NCBI RefSeq assembly: GCF_001044425.1
Contig: NZ_LFML01000012.1
Location: 1 to 64,000 of the forward strand
Direction: 5' to 3'
DNA: 64,000 nucleotides
DNA from: Streptomyces roseus
GTDB lineage: Bacteria > Actinomycetota > Actinomycetes > Streptomycetales > Streptomycetaceae
Within the stretch, counting starts at the first letter, position 1; each line of letters opens with the position of its first letter. Positions 33,485 to 44,087 of this stretch are shown piece by piece. The position numbers and the translations under genes are program-made. The notes under the pieces are model-generated. The model had not been told where the DNA came from. It did no database searches and saw only the letters and a list, made by a program, of their open reading frames with translations.

Positions 33485-34420
33485 CTACAGCGTGCCCAGC
33501 TTGATGATCGACAGCAGGGCGACGAGCTGGATCGCGGACGCGCCGAGCGCCTTCGGCCACGGCAGGTCGTGCGACTTGCTGACGAGCGAGGTGAACAGGG
33601 CTCCGGCCGCCACCCACGTGGCCCAGCCCAGCACCTGCACGAACATGTTGTCCCCGCCCAGGAACACCGCGAAGAGCAGGCGCGGGGCGTCCGTGATGGA
33701 CATGACCAGCATCGACAGGCCCACGGTCGGCTGCCACGCGCCGTCGCCGCCCAGCTGGCGGGCCAGGGTGTGCGTGACCGCGCCCAGGATCAGGCCGCAG
33801 ATGACGAAGGCCACGCCGGCGCTGAGGACGATCGGGACGGCGTTGGGGAGGGTGGCCTTCATGACGTCCTCGCGGGCGTCGTCGAGGCCGAAGACGGCGA
33901 GCAGGCCGTACAGGAAGGTCACGATCAGCGCCGGGCCCCAGACGGCGTAGTCGCGCATCTGCAGGAACGTCGGCCCCGGCCGCATCACGATGCCGCGCAG
34001 GAGTTCCTTCCAGGGCAGCCGCGGGCCCGACGGCGCGGCCGCAGCGGCGCCCGCGTGGTACGTCGCGCCCTGGCTGTACGGGTCCTCGCCGTACGCGAAG
34101 ACCTGGGTGTGCCCCGGGTTGTCGTTCGCGTACGAGCCGCCGCCGCGCCCGCCCTGGCCGCCCTGGCCGTAAGGGGGTTGCCGGTCGTACGACTGGCCGT
34201 GCTGCTGTCCGTACTGCTGCTGCTCGTGCGGGTCGAAGTACTCGGGCTCGCCATGGTCCCCTGCGGCGGGCTGCTGAGGCCACTGCTGCTGGGGAGGGTA
34301 GGGCTGTTGACCGTACGGCGCCTGCGGCGGTTGCTGCTGCTGTCCGTACGGCTGCTGCCGCGGGGGTTGTTGGGGAGCGCGGTTGTTGTCCCGGCCGCGT
34401 CCGATCCTGAATCCAGCCAC
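33485..34420 (-). CDS. Yip1-domain membrane protein with Gln/Pro-rich N-terminus
   Basis: 311 aa from GTG 34420. Residues 1-130 are disordered and Gln/Pro/Gly/Tyr-rich (RQQPYGQQQQPPQAPYGQQP). The C-terminal ~175 residues form a five-TM Yip1 domain (YAVWGPALIVTFLYGLLAVFG; AVPIVLSAGVAFVICGLILGAVTH; VGLSMLVMSITDAPRLLFAVFLGG; VLGWATWVAAGALFTSLVSK; ALGASAIQLVALLSIIKLGTL), preceded by WKELLRGIVMRPGPTFLQM, a common lead-in. Function in bacteria unknown; a membrane-organising or trafficking role is only by analogy with eukaryotic Yip1. Confidence 0.85.
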   Translation of the reverse strand: MAGFRIGRGRDNNRAPQQPPRQQPYGQQQQPPQAPYGQQPYPPQQQWPQQPAAGDHGEPEYFDPHEQQQYGQQHGQSYDRQPPYGQGGQGGRGGGSYANDNPGHTQVFAYGEDPYSQGATYHAGAAAAAPSGPRLPWKELLRGIVMRPGPTFLQMRDYAVWGPALIVTFLYGLLAVFGLDDAREDVMKATLPNAVPIVLSAGVAFVICGLILGAVTHTLARQLGGDGAWQPTVGLSMLVMSITDAPRLLFAVFLGGDNMFVQVLGWATWVAAGALFTSLVSKSHDLPWPKALGASAIQLVALLSIIKLGTL

Positions 34421-34751
34421 GTGATCGAACGTACCTGGTCCCGGGGGCCGTGGTGGGCGAGCTGCCGGAATAGGGGCCCTTTGCGGCTGAGCTGTGACAT
34501 CCCCTAGGGGATCCCTGATGGGTTGGTTTGGATGATTTGGGTGATTTGTTGGGTTGATGGGGAGCTTGCGGGGGGTCGTCAGCTCGTCGACGTATCACGT
34601 GGATACCGGGTTCGTGGCGCGCGGGCCTTCCCCCGCCCCGCCCCTCTCCGGAACCGGGGGCTTCGCCTCCGGACCCCGAAATGCCGGTACGGCCGGCCCC
34701 CTGAGCAGGGGACCGGCCGTACCGGCGTTCCGTCGAGGCCTTCGGCTTCGC
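34421..34751. other. 331-bp intergenic region
   Basis: Holds the promoter side of the Yip1 gene and the terminator of the EtfD-like gene (34683-34726). A short inverted repeat GTATC-ACGTG-GATAC lies at 34592-34606. No gene seen. Confidence 0.6.
34683..34726 (-). terminator. Hairpin terminator after EtfD-like gene
   Basis: Arms 34683-34702 and 34707-34726, 19 of 20 pairs, loop GAGC, 26 bp after the stop. Confidence 0.85.
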
Positions 34752-37487
34752 CTAGGCCTTGGCCTCCGGCTCGGGCTTCGCCTCGGCTGCCTTCGGCGCC
34801 TGCGCGGTTTCCCCCGCGGCCGGAGCCTCGGTCTCGGCCGTGGTGGCGGATCCCGCCGGCTCGGTCGCAGTTTCGGTTTCGGCCGTCGGCTCGGCGTCGG
34901 TGACAGCCGCGGTGGCCGCCTCCGCGTCGGCTTCCGCCTCGGCGGCGGCCTTGGCCAGGGTCGAGGCCTCGGCGCCGTCCTCCGCTGCCGCAGTCGCAGC
35001 CTCAGCCTCTGCTTCCGCCTCGGCCTTTGCCGGAGCCTCTGCCTCCGCCGCGGTCTTCTCCGCGGCCGCGGCCGCGGCCGCAGCCGCAGCCGCAGCCGCG
35101 ACCTCCGCTTCGGCCTTCGCCTTGGCTTCGGCCTCGGCTTCCGCCTTCGCCTTGGCCTCCGCCTGGGCCTTCGCTTCCGCCTCGGCCGCCGCCTTGGCCG
35201 CCGCAGCCTCCGCTTCCGCCTCGGCCGCAGCCTGCTCCGCCGCCGCAGCCTCCGCCGCCAGTTCGGCCTCCGTCGGGGCCGGGGCCTTCACCGACTCCAG
35301 CAGGAGCTGCGCCACGTCCACGACCTGGACGGATTCCTTCGCCTGGCCGTCGTTCTTCTTGCCGTTCACCGAGTCCGTCAGCATGACCAGGCAGAACGGG
35401 CAGGCCGTCGAGACGATGTCCGGGTTCAGGGACAGCGCCTCGTCCACGCGCTCGTTGTTGATGCGCTTGCCGATGCGCTCTTCCATCCACATCCGCGCGC
35501 CACCGGCGCCACAGCAGAAGCCCCGCTCCTTGTGGCGGTGCATCTCCTGCTGGCGCAGCCCCGGCACGGCCGACATGATCTCGCGCGGCGGCGTGTAGAC
35601 CTTGTTGTGCCGGCCCAGGTAGCAGGGGTCGTGGTACGTGATCAGCCCGTCCACCGGGGTCACCGGCAGCAGCCGGCCCTCGTCGATCAGGTGCTGGAGC
35701 AGCTGCGTGTGGTGGATGACCTCGTACTCACCGCCCAGCTGCGGGTACTCGTTCGCGATCGTGTTGAAGCAGTGCGGGCACGTCGAGACGATGCGCTTGG
35801 CGGACTTCGGCTTCTTCGTCTCCGGGTCGTCGTCGTCCTCGCCGAACGCCATGTTCAGCATCGCGACGTTCTCCTGGGCGAGCTGCTGGAACAGCGGCTC
35901 GTTGCCCAGGCGGCGCGGGGAGTCGCCGGTGCACTTCTCGTCGCCGCCCATGATCGCGAACTTGACGCCCGCGATGTTCAGCAGCTCGGCGAAGGCCTTC
36001 GTGGTCTTCTTCGCGCGGTCCTCCAGAGCGCCCGCGCAGCCGACCCAGTACAGGTAGTCGTACTCCGAGAGGTCCTCGGCGTCCTTGCCGACGATCGGGA
36101 CCTCGAAGTCGACCTCCTTGGTCCACTCCACGCGCTGCTTCTTGGCCAGACCCCAGGGGTTGCCCTTCTTCTCCAGGTTCTTGAGCATCGTGCCCGCCTC
36201 CGACGGGAACGCGCTCTCGATCATCACCTGGTAGCGGCGCATGTCGACGATGTGGTCGATGTGCTCGATGTCGACCGGGCACTGCTCGACGCACGCGCCG
36301 CACGTGGTGCAGGACCACAGGACGTCGGGGTCGATGACCCCGTTCTCCTCCGCCGTGCCGATCAGCGGGCGCTCGGCCTCCGCCAGCGCCGCCGCGGGGA
36401 CGTCCGCCAGCTGCTCCGGCGTCGCCTTCTCCTCGCCCTCCATGGTCTTGCCGCCACCCGCGAGCAGGTACGGCGCCTTGGCGTGGGCGTGGTCGCGCAG
36501 CGACATGATCAGGAGCTTCGGGGACAGCGGCTTGCCCGTGTTCCACGCCGGGCACTGCGACTGGCAGCGGCCGCACTCCGTGCACGTGGAGAAGTCGAGG
36601 ATGCCCTTCCAGGAGAACTGCTCGACCTGGGAGACGCCGAAGACGTCGTCCTCGCCCGGCTCCTCGAAGTCGATCTCCTTGCCGCCGCTCGTCATCGGCT
36701 GCAGGGCGCCCAGGGCCGTCGAGCCGTCCGCGTTCCGCTTGAACCAGATGTTCGGGAAGCCGAGGAAGCGGTGCCAGGCGACACCCATGTTCGTGTTGAG
36801 CGAGACCGTGATCATCCAGGTGAAGGAGGTGACGATCTTGAGCGCTGCGAAGAAGTACGTCAGGTACTGGATCGTGCTCAGGTCCAGCCCGTCGAACACG
36901 GCGATCAGCGGGTACGAGGCGAAGAAGCCCGGCTCCCAGCCGTCGACGCCGTGCTGGACGCCCTCCAGCGCGCGCAGCGTCATGATGCAGACGCCGACGA
37001 TCAGGATGACGGCCTCGACGAAGTACGCCTGGCCCGTCTTGGAACCCGCGAAGCGGGACTTGCGGCCCGCCGCGCTCGGCCGGCTCAGCTGCCGGATCAC
37101 GATCAGGGTCACGATGCCGAGGACGGTCATCAGGCCGAGGAACTCGGTGAAGATCTCGTACGGCAGCCAGTCGCCGATGATCGGGATCAGCCAGTCGGCC
37201 TGGAAGAGCTGGCCGAAGGCGTTGACGATCGTCAGCAGCAGCGAGAAGAAGCCCACCGCCACGAACCAGTGCGCGAAGCCGACGATGCCCCAGCGGTTCA
37301 TGCGGGTGTGGCCGAGGAACTCCTTGACCAGGGTGATGGTGCGCTGCGTCGGATCGCCCGTGCGGGTGCCCGCGGGCACTGGCTGGCCGAGCCGCACGAA
37401 GCGGTAGATCTGCACGGTGGCACGGCCGAACAGCGCGACGGCCACCACCGTGATGACCAGCGACACGATGATCGCGGCGAGTTGCAT
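34752..37487 (-). CDS. EtfD-like (Fe-S) membrane oxidoreductase, HdrD/GlpC type
   Basis: 911 aa; GAGGAG upstream of the ATG. Residues 1-240: about six TM helices with a NarI-like haem/quinone-type core. Two 4Fe-4S clusters: CTECGRCQSQCPAWN (about 299) and CTTCGACVEQCPVD (about 392). Two CCG domains: GCAGALED...GGDEKCTGDSPRRLGNE (about 480-515) and HDPCYLGRHN...RGFCCGAGGARMW (about 615-662). From about 730 to the end is an Ala/Glu/Lys low-complexity tail. The architecture equals mycobacterial EtfD, which takes electrons from EtfAB during fatty-acid oxidation to menaquinone. The TACT-N4-GGTA site upstream resembles those before the acyl-CoA dehydrogenase at 3509-5338. Confidence 0.92.
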   Translation of the reverse strand: MQLAAIIVSLVITVVAVALFGRATVQIYRFVRLGQPVPAGTRTGDPTQRTITLVKEFLGHTRMNRWGIVGFAHWFVAVGFFSLLLTIVNAFGQLFQADWLIPIIGDWLPYEIFTEFLGLMTVLGIVTLIVIRQLSRPSAAGRKSRFAGSKTGQAYFVEAVILIVGVCIMTLRALEGVQHGVDGWEPGFFASYPLIAVFDGLDLSTIQYLTYFFAALKIVTSFTWMITVSLNTNMGVAWHRFLGFPNIWFKRNADGSTALGALQPMTSGGKEIDFEEPGEDDVFGVSQVEQFSWKGILDFSTCTECGRCQSQCPAWNTGKPLSPKLLIMSLRDHAHAKAPYLLAGGGKTMEGEEKATPEQLADVPAAALAEAERPLIGTAEENGVIDPDVLWSCTTCGACVEQCPVDIEHIDHIVDMRRYQVMIESAFPSEAGTMLKNLEKKGNPWGLAKKQRVEWTKEVDFEVPIVGKDAEDLSEYDYLYWVGCAGALEDRAKKTTKAFAELLNIAGVKFAIMGGDEKCTGDSPRRLGNEPLFQQLAQENVAMLNMAFGEDDDDPETKKPKSAKRIVSTCPHCFNTIANEYPQLGGEYEVIHHTQLLQHLIDEGRLLPVTPVDGLITYHDPCYLGRHNKVYTPPREIMSAVPGLRQQEMHRHKERGFCCGAGGARMWMEERIGKRINNERVDEALSLNPDIVSTACPFCLVMLTDSVNGKKNDGQAKESVQVVDVAQLLLESVKAPAPTEAELAAEAAAAEQAAAEAEAEAAAAKAAAEAEAKAQAEAKAKAEAEAEAKAKAEAEVAAAAAAAAAAAAAEKTAAEAEAPAKAEAEAEAEAATAAAEDGAEASTLAKAAAEAEADAEAATAAVTDAEPTAETETATEPAGSATTAETEAPAAGETAQAPKAAEAKPEPEAKA

Positions 37488-37509
37488 GGAAGGGCTCCTC
37501 GGGCGGCAC

Positions 37510-37523
37510 TTACTAAGCGGTAA
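37510..37523 (-). promoter_or_regulatory. TACT-N4-GGTA operator-like palindrome upstream of EtfD-like gene
   Basis: TTACTAAGCGGTAA, arms TTAC/GTAA, 23 bp before the ATG. It matches the pattern of 5383-5394 and 5407-5418 with one base off. A TTGACT hexamer lies just upstream on the minus strand, so the site overlaps the promoter. Confidence 0.5.
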
Positions 37524-37608
37524 CTTATGAAGTCAAGGGTTGAGGTTACCCATTCCCCGCGCCGCAATGTAGGTGGGCGAGCGGTGATCTGTGTCGCTCA
37601 GGCATGCC

Positions 37609-38286
37609 TCAGGAGCGCCTGTGCCGACAGGCCGCCCGAGGGGTCTGAGCCAGGATCGCGAGATCCATCCCCAGCCAATGGCTCTCCACATAGTGCCGGT
37701 CCAGCAGCGCCATCTCCTCCCAGGGGAGGTCGGATCGCGCGCTGACCTGCCACAAACCGGTCATTCCGGGGCGTACGAGCAGCCTGTCGGCCCGGTCCGT
37801 GTGCGGCTCCGGGCGCGGCCCGACCAGTGACATCTCGCCGCGCAGCACGTTCAGCAGCTGCGGCACCCCGTCCAGGGCGCACCGTCGCAGGGCCGCCCCC
37901 AGCCGTCCCGCCCCGTCCGTGCGCAGCCGCCAGGTCAGGAACGGCCGCCCGGCGAGCCCGGCCGCAGGCTCCCGTACGAGGACCCGCCCGCCCTGGGCCG
38001 CGTACAGCAGGGCCGCGACGACCAGCAGCGGCAGCGCCAGCAGTACGGCCAGCGCGGTGGCCCCGAGGAGGTCGGCCGCCCGTTTGGCCGGCAGGTCCGC
38101 GAGGCCGGACGACAGGCCCGGCAGCCGGGGCAGCCCCGGCCGGCGCGCCGCGGGGCGCGGGCTCGCGGGCGGCCGTCGTACGAGGTTCCGGATCGGGGGG
38201 AGCGTGAGCGGCGGCAGCGGCATGGGGGCACCCTGCCCTGCGCCCCGGGCGGCCGCCGGATGCCGCGCAGCGCCCGTGTCCAGCAT
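37609..38286 (-). CDS. Bacterial sugar transferase (polyprenyl-phosphate glycosyl-1-P transferase), short form
   Basis: 225 aa if the ATG at 38286 is used; an ATG at 38223 gives 204 aa. Basic, Pro-rich N-terminus, then the family start KRAADLLGATALAVLLALPLLVVAALL (TM) and the catalytic region ALDGVPQLLNVLRGEMSLVGPRPEP, RPGMTGLWQVSARSDLPWEEMALLDRHYVE. The middle stretch (GRPFLTWRLRTDG) is a worn version of GKPFxxxKFRTM. It initiates lipid-linked glycan assembly by transferring sugar-1-phosphate to undecaprenyl phosphate. No glycan cluster surrounds it. Divergent from dnaK. Confidence 0.82.
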   Translation of the reverse strand: MLDTGAARHPAAARGAGQGAPMPLPPLTLPPIRNLVRRPPASPRPAARRPGLPRLPGLSSGLADLPAKRAADLLGATALAVLLALPLLVVAALLYAAQGGRVLVREPAAGLAGRPFLTWRLRTDGAGRLGAALRRCALDGVPQLLNVLRGEMSLVGPRPEPHTDRADRLLVRPGMTGLWQVSARSDLPWEEMALLDRHYVESHWLGMDLAILAQTPRAACRHRRS

Positions 38287-38336
38287 CGCCCGCTCGGCCC
38301 TCCGGGACTGGCGATGAGCGTAAGTCCGGGATAAAA

Positions 38337-38357
38337 GTTGAGTCGCCCCCGCTCAGC
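38337..38357 (+). promoter_or_regulatory. Degenerate second HspR (HAIR-like) site upstream of dnaK
   Basis: GTTGAGT-CGCCCCC-GCTCAGC: good left half, weak right half; 31 bp upstream of the main HAIR. Streptomyces dnaK promoters can carry several HspR sites. Confidence 0.45.
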
Positions 38358-38361
38358 TCTG

Positions 38362-40284
<1,923 letters not shown>

Positions 40285-40285
<1 letters not shown>

Positions 40286-40956
40286 TGTCGGAGGAGACCC
40301 CGGGTTTCGAGGAGAAGCCCGAAGTCCCCACCGGCGCCACGGCTGACGACGCCGCCGAGCCGAAGGCCGCGGCCTCCTCCGAGGAGGAGGCCGCGGCCCC
40401 GGCCGGGGACTCCGGAGCAAAGTCCGCTCAGGACACGGCTCTGCTGGCGCAGCTGGACCAGGCCCGTACCGCGCTCGGCGAGCGCACCGCGGACCTCCAG
40501 CGGCTCCAGGCGGAGTACCAGAACTACCGCCGCCGGGTCGAGCGGGACCGCATCGCCGTCAAGGAGATCGCGGTCGCGTCCCTCCTGACGGAGCTGCTCC
40601 CGACGCTGGACGACATCGGCCGCGCGCGGGACCACGGCGAGCTGGTCGGCGGCTTCAAGTCGGTGGCCGAATCGCTGGAGACCGCCGCGGCCAAGATGGG
40701 CCTGCAGCAGTTCGGCAAGGAGGGCGAGCCCTTCGACCCGACGATCCACGAGGCCCTGATGCACTCGTACGCGCCGGACGTCACCGAGACGACCTGCGTG
40801 GCGATCCTGCAGCCCGGGTACCGGATCGGCGAGCGTACGATCCGCCCCGCGCGGGTCGCGGTGGCCGAGCCCCAGCCGGGCGCGGCCCCCAAGTCCGAGT
40901 CGGCCGAGGCCGACGCGCCTTCGGACAAGGACACGGATGCCCCCGACGAGGGCTGA
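40285..40956 (+). CDS. grpE: Nucleotide exchange factor GrpE
   Basis: 223 aa, ATG overlapping the dnaK stop. Acidic disordered N-terminus (to about 50), long coiled coil (LDQARTALGERTADLQRLQAEYQNYRRRVERD), then the beta-wing domain with GLQQFGKEGEPFDPTIHEALMH and ILQPGYRIGERTIRPARVAVAEP. Exchanges ADP on DnaK. A disordered acidic tail follows. Confidence 0.98.
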
Positions 40957-40995
40957 CGTTGCACCAGTAGCGGTACGAGAGGAGGGACACCGGGG

Positions 40996-42180
40996 ATGAG
41001 CACGAAGGACTTCGTCGAGAAGGACTACTACAAGGTCCTCGGTGTCCCGAAGGACGCCACCGAGGCCGAGATCAAGAAGGCGTACCGGAAGCTCGCGCGC
41101 GAGTTCCACCCGGACGCCAACAAGGGCGACGCCTCGGCCGAGGAGCGCTTCAAGGAGATCTCCGAGGCGAACGACATCCTCGGCGACGCCAAGAAGCGCA
41201 AGGAGTACGACGAGGCCCGCGCCCTGTTCGGGAACGGCGGCTTCCGCCCCGGTCCCGGGGGGAGCGGCGGCTCGTTCAACTTCGACCTCGGCGACCTGTT
41301 CGGCGGCCAGCAGGGCGGCGGCGCGGGTGCCGGCGGCTTCGGCGGCGGCGGCCTGGGCGATGTGTTCGGCGGCCTGTTCAACCGCGGCGGCGCCGGCCCC
41401 GGCACCCGTGTCCAGCCGCGCCGCGGCCAGGACATCGAATCGGAGGTCACCCTCTCCTTCACGGAGGCGGTGGACGGGGCCACGGTCCCGCTCCGGATGT
41501 CCTCCCAGGCGCCCTGCAAGGCCTGTTCGGGCACCGGCGACAAGAACGGCACGCCCCGCGTGTGCCCGACCTGCGTCGGCACCGGCCAGGTCTCCCGGGG
41601 CAGCGGCGGCGGCTTCTCGCTGACCGACCCCTGCGCCGACTGCAAGGGCCGCGGCCTGATCGCGGAGACCCCCTGTGACGTCTGCAAGGGCAGCGGGCGG
41701 GCCAAGTCCTCCCGCACCATGCAGGTCCGCATCCCGCCGGGCGTCTCCGACAACCAGCGGATCCGGCTGCGCGGCAAGGGCGCTCCGGGCGAGCGCGGCG
41801 GCCCCGCCGGCGACCTGTACGTGGTCGTCCACGTGGGCAGCCACCCGGTGTTCGGCCGCAAGGACGACAACCTGACGGTCACCGTCCCGGTGACCATCGC
41901 CGAGGCCGCCCTGGGCGCCGACATCAAGGTCCCGACCCTGAACGGCCCCTCGGTGACGCTGAAGCTGCCGCCGGGTACCCCCAGCGGCCGCACCATGCGG
42001 GCCCGCGGCAAGGGCGCGGTCCGCAAGGACGGCACCCGCGGGGACCTGCTGGTGACGGTGGAGGTCGCGGTGCCGGCCGAGCTGTCGGACAAGGCCCGCG
42101 AGGCGCTGGAGATGTACCGCGACGCGACGGAGTCGGAGGACCCGCGCGCCGTGCTGTTCGAGTCCGCGAAGGGAGCATGA
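40996..42180 (+). CDS. dnaJ: Chaperone DnaJ (Hsp40)
   Basis: 394 aa; AGGAGGGA upstream. J domain KDYYKVLGVPKDATEAEIKKAYRKLAREFHPDANKG with HPD; Gly-rich linker with GGxF repeats (about 80-135); zinc domain with four CxxCxGxG repeats (CKACSGTG, CPTCVGTG, CADCKGRG, CDVCKGSG); C-terminal substrate domains. Stimulates DnaK ATPase. Its stop overlaps the hspR start (ATGA). Confidence 0.98.
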   Translation: MSTKDFVEKDYYKVLGVPKDATEAEIKKAYRKLAREFHPDANKGDASAEERFKEISEANDILGDAKKRKEYDEARALFGNGGFRPGPGGSGGSFNFDLGDLFGGQQGGGAGAGGFGGGGLGDVFGGLFNRGGAGPGTRVQPRRGQDIESEVTLSFTEAVDGATVPLRMSSQAPCKACSGTGDKNGTPRVCPTCVGTGQVSRGSGGGFSLTDPCADCKGRGLIAETPCDVCKGSGRAKSSRTMQVRIPPGVSDNQRIRLRGKGAPGERGGPAGDLYVVVHVGSHPVFGRKDDNLTVTVPVTIAEAALGADIKVPTLNGPSVTLKLPPGTPSGRTMRARGKGAVRKDGTRGDLLVTVEVAVPAELSDKAREALEMYRDATESEDPRAVLFESAKGA

Positions 42181-42638
42181 TCATGGACGGCCGCCGTAGG
42201 AGCCACTACCAGCTCAACGACGACACTCCTGTCTACGTCATCTCGGTGGCCGCCCAGCTCTCCGGCCTGCACCCGCAGACCCTGCGCCAGTACGACCGGC
42301 TCGGCCTGGTCTCCCCGGACCGGACGGCCGGCCGCGGCCGGCGCTACTCGGCCCGCGACATCGAACTGCTCCGCACGGTGCAGACGCTGTCCCAGGACGA
42401 GGGCATCAACCTGGCCGGGATCAAGCGGATCATCGAGCTGGAGAACCAGGTCGCGGCGCTCCAGCAGCGCGTGGCCGAGCTCTCGGCGGCGGTGGACGGC
42501 GCGGCGGCCACGCTCCAGCAGCGCGAGGCCCAGGTGCACGCCTCGTACCGGCGGGATCTGGTCAAGTACCAGCCGCCGGTGGCGGGCAACGCCCTGGTCG
42601 TGTGGCGTCCCGCCCCACAGAGGCGCCAGGGCGACTGA
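42177..42638 (+). CDS. hspR: Heat-shock repressor HspR (MerR family)
   Basis: 153 aa from ATG 42177 (or ATG 42183). MerR winged helix: VYVISVAAQLSGLHPQTLRQYDRLGLVSPDRTAGRGRRYSARDIELLRTVQTL; then SQDEGINLAGIKRIIELENQV, a coiled coil and a short basic tail. It binds HAIR sequences, here at dnaK and clpB, with DnaK as co-repressor, and so autoregulates its own operon. Confidence 0.98.
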   Translation: MIMDGRRRSHYQLNDDTPVYVISVAAQLSGLHPQTLRQYDRLGLVSPDRTAGRGRRYSARDIELLRTVQTLSQDEGINLAGIKRIIELENQVAALQQRVAELSAAVDGAAATLQQREAQVHASYRRDLVKYQPPVAGNALVVWRPAPQRRQGD

Positions 42639-42661
42639 CGCCGCCCTCGCACGCGCGTACA

Positions 42662-42689
42662 GGCCCCGTCCGGGATTCCGGGCGGGGCC
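42662..42689. terminator. Hairpin terminator between hspR and LuxR-type gene
   Basis: Arms 42662-42673 and 42678-42689 (11 Watson-Crick pairs plus one G-T), loop GATT; convergent genes on both sides. Confidence 0.75.
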
Positions 42690-42743
42690 GGCCCGTTCCC
42701 CGGGCCCGCCCGTGCTCCTCAGGCGTCCCGTCAGGCCCCGCCG

Positions 42744-43730
42744 TCAGGCCCCCTCGTCCTCCAGGATCCCCGAGCGGGCGATGAGGAAGCCGAGCTGGGC
42801 CCTGCTGCCACTGCCGAGGGTGCTGGCCAGCTTCGCGATGTGCGCGCGGCAGGTCCGTACGTTCATGCCCAGCCGGCGCGCGATGGCCTCGTCCACGTGC
42901 CCCTCGATGAGGAGCTGCGCGATCGTGCGCTGCACGCCCGAGATCCCGCCGCGGGTGTGCTGGTACGTCACTTCCTCCTGGAGCGGCACGGCGCGGTGCC
43001 AGAGCTGCTCGAACACCTTGATGAGGTAGTCCACCAGCCCCGGGTGGCGCAGCTCCAGGGCGACCTGGCGGTCGTCGCTGGCCGGGATGAAGGCGACGGT
43101 CCGGTCGAAGATGATGAGGCGCTCGAAGAGCTCCTCCAGCGTGCGGACCTCCACCTTGCCGGCCTTGAGGAGGTCGACGTACGCGAGCGTGCCGCGGCTG
43201 TGCCGGACGGTGTGCTGGTAGAGGGTCCGGATCCGGACACCGCGGTCGGTCAGCGGCTGGTCGCGCTCCAGGGCCTCGGTGAGCTCCAGGCTGGGCCGGG
43301 CTCCGCCGGGCTGGATGGTGAGCATCTCGGTGTGGCACTCGGCCGTGGCGAGGTTGAGGGCGGCGTTGATGGGGTCGAAGCCTTCGAGGACCGTGATGGC
43401 GTGGGTGCTCGCCGGATTCTGCGCGCTGATGGCCAGAAACGGTTCGAACGCTTCGGACAGTTCGAGCGAATCGCGTCGTCTGTCGCGGATCTCGCGTTCG
43501 ATCGGATGCAGCCGCTGTGCGAGTGCCACTGCCGGTGGAACCGGACGGAGGGAATTTGCGTCATCAGGATCTGGCTGCAACAACGCCAGATCGAGCAGGC
43601 AAGGCGCCGTTTTGATGTCCCCACGTGCGATACGTCCCGTGCGCAGGGCGCTCGTGTAGAGCCGTGCCCCCTCGCCGCACAGCTCGGTGACCGAGTGGGG
43701 ATGTGTCTCTTTTGTGCTGTCTGTGGTCAA
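42744..43730 (-). CDS. LuxR-type HTH transcriptional regulator
   Basis: 328 aa from the TTG at 43730, which has GGTGGAG 5-11 nt upstream; the frame stays open further up but without conserved character. The C-terminal HTH is GVQRTIAQLLIEGHVDEAIARRLGMNVRTCRAHIAKLASTLGSGSRAQLGFLIARSGIL (about 265-322), LuxR-like. The N-terminal ~250 residues contain a TrmB/PLD-like effector domain (HAITVLEGFDPINAALNLATAECHTEMLTIQPGG; RGVRIRTLYQHTVRHSRGTLAYVDLL; FDRTVAFIPASDDRQVALELRHPGLVDYL). This is a common Streptomyces regulator of small-peptide genes, and the divergent DSGWR-peptide gene is its likely target (inference). Confidence 0.88.
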   Translation of the reverse strand: MTTDSTKETHPHSVTELCGEGARLYTSALRTGRIARGDIKTAPCLLDLALLQPDPDDANSLRPVPPAVALAQRLHPIEREIRDRRRDSLELSEAFEPFLAISAQNPASTHAITVLEGFDPINAALNLATAECHTEMLTIQPGGARPSLELTEALERDQPLTDRGVRIRTLYQHTVRHSRGTLAYVDLLKAGKVEVRTLEELFERLIIFDRTVAFIPASDDRQVALELRHPGLVDYLIKVFEQLWHRAVPLQEEVTYQHTRGGISGVQRTIAQLLIEGHVDEAIARRLGMNVRTCRAHIAKLASTLGSGSRAQLGFLIARSGILEDEGA

Positions 43731-43751
43731 ATCTCCACCCCCCAGGGTCCT

Positions 43752-43775
43752 GAACATGCAAGAACATGATGCATC
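43752..43775. promoter_or_regulatory. Candidate operator between LuxR-type gene and DSGWR-peptide gene
   Basis: Direct repeat GAACATG (43752-43758 and 43762-43768, 10-bp period) running into the palindrome GATGCATC (43768-43775). AT-rich relative to its surroundings and central in the 130-bp divergent region. Confidence 0.35.
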
Positions 43776-43859
43776 GTCCCTGTGGCAGCGACGTGCCTGA
43801 ATGAGCCATCGTCTGACAGGCGGGGGAGAGGATTTCATCAAGTGAGGACGAAGCCGACC

Positions 43860-44087
43860 ATGAACAAGAGAATGCTTCGCTCGGCGCTTGCCACCGTCAT
43901 CTTCTCGGCTGTGGCCGGTCTGGGACTTGCCGGGTTCACCCTGGGGGGCGCTGAAGGGGGTGCCGCAGGCCTCCAGGCGGCGCCGCTGGAGGACAGCGGA
44001 TGGCGCGCGGCACCGTTGGACAGCGGGTGGCGCTCGACCCCCGCGGACGCCGTTGCCGGCGCCCTTGGCGTGGAGAGCGCGGCATGA
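43860..44087 (+). CDS. Small exported or anchored peptide with DSGWR repeats
   Basis: 75 aa from ATG 43860; a GTG at 43842 with GAGAGG upstream is an equally good start and adds VRTKPT. Basic n-region MNKRMLR, hydrophobic core SALATVIFSAVAGLGLAGFTLGG, then a short tail LEDSGWRAAPLDSGWRSTP holding two DSGWR copies 11 residues apart, followed by an Ala-rich end. No Cys. The stop overlaps the next start (ATGA). Function unknown: it could be a secreted signal peptide, a precursor peptide or a small membrane protein. Confidence 0.75.
   Translation: MNKRMLRSALATVIFSAVAGLGLAGFTLGGAEGGAAGLQAAPLEDSGWRAAPLDSGWRSTPADAVAGALGVESAA

Noticed and set aside
34592..34606. GTATCACGTGGATAC inverted repeat as a fifth parS site
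   Set aside because: Only the central CACGTG-like core resembles parS; the GTTTC/GAAAC half sites are changed (GTATC/GATAC). It is too degenerate to call.
34554..37523. ~990-codon plus-strand open frame opposite the EtfD-like gene
   Set aside because: Shadow frame of a high-GC gene; no domains, and the minus strand encodes two 4Fe-4S motifs and two CCG domains.
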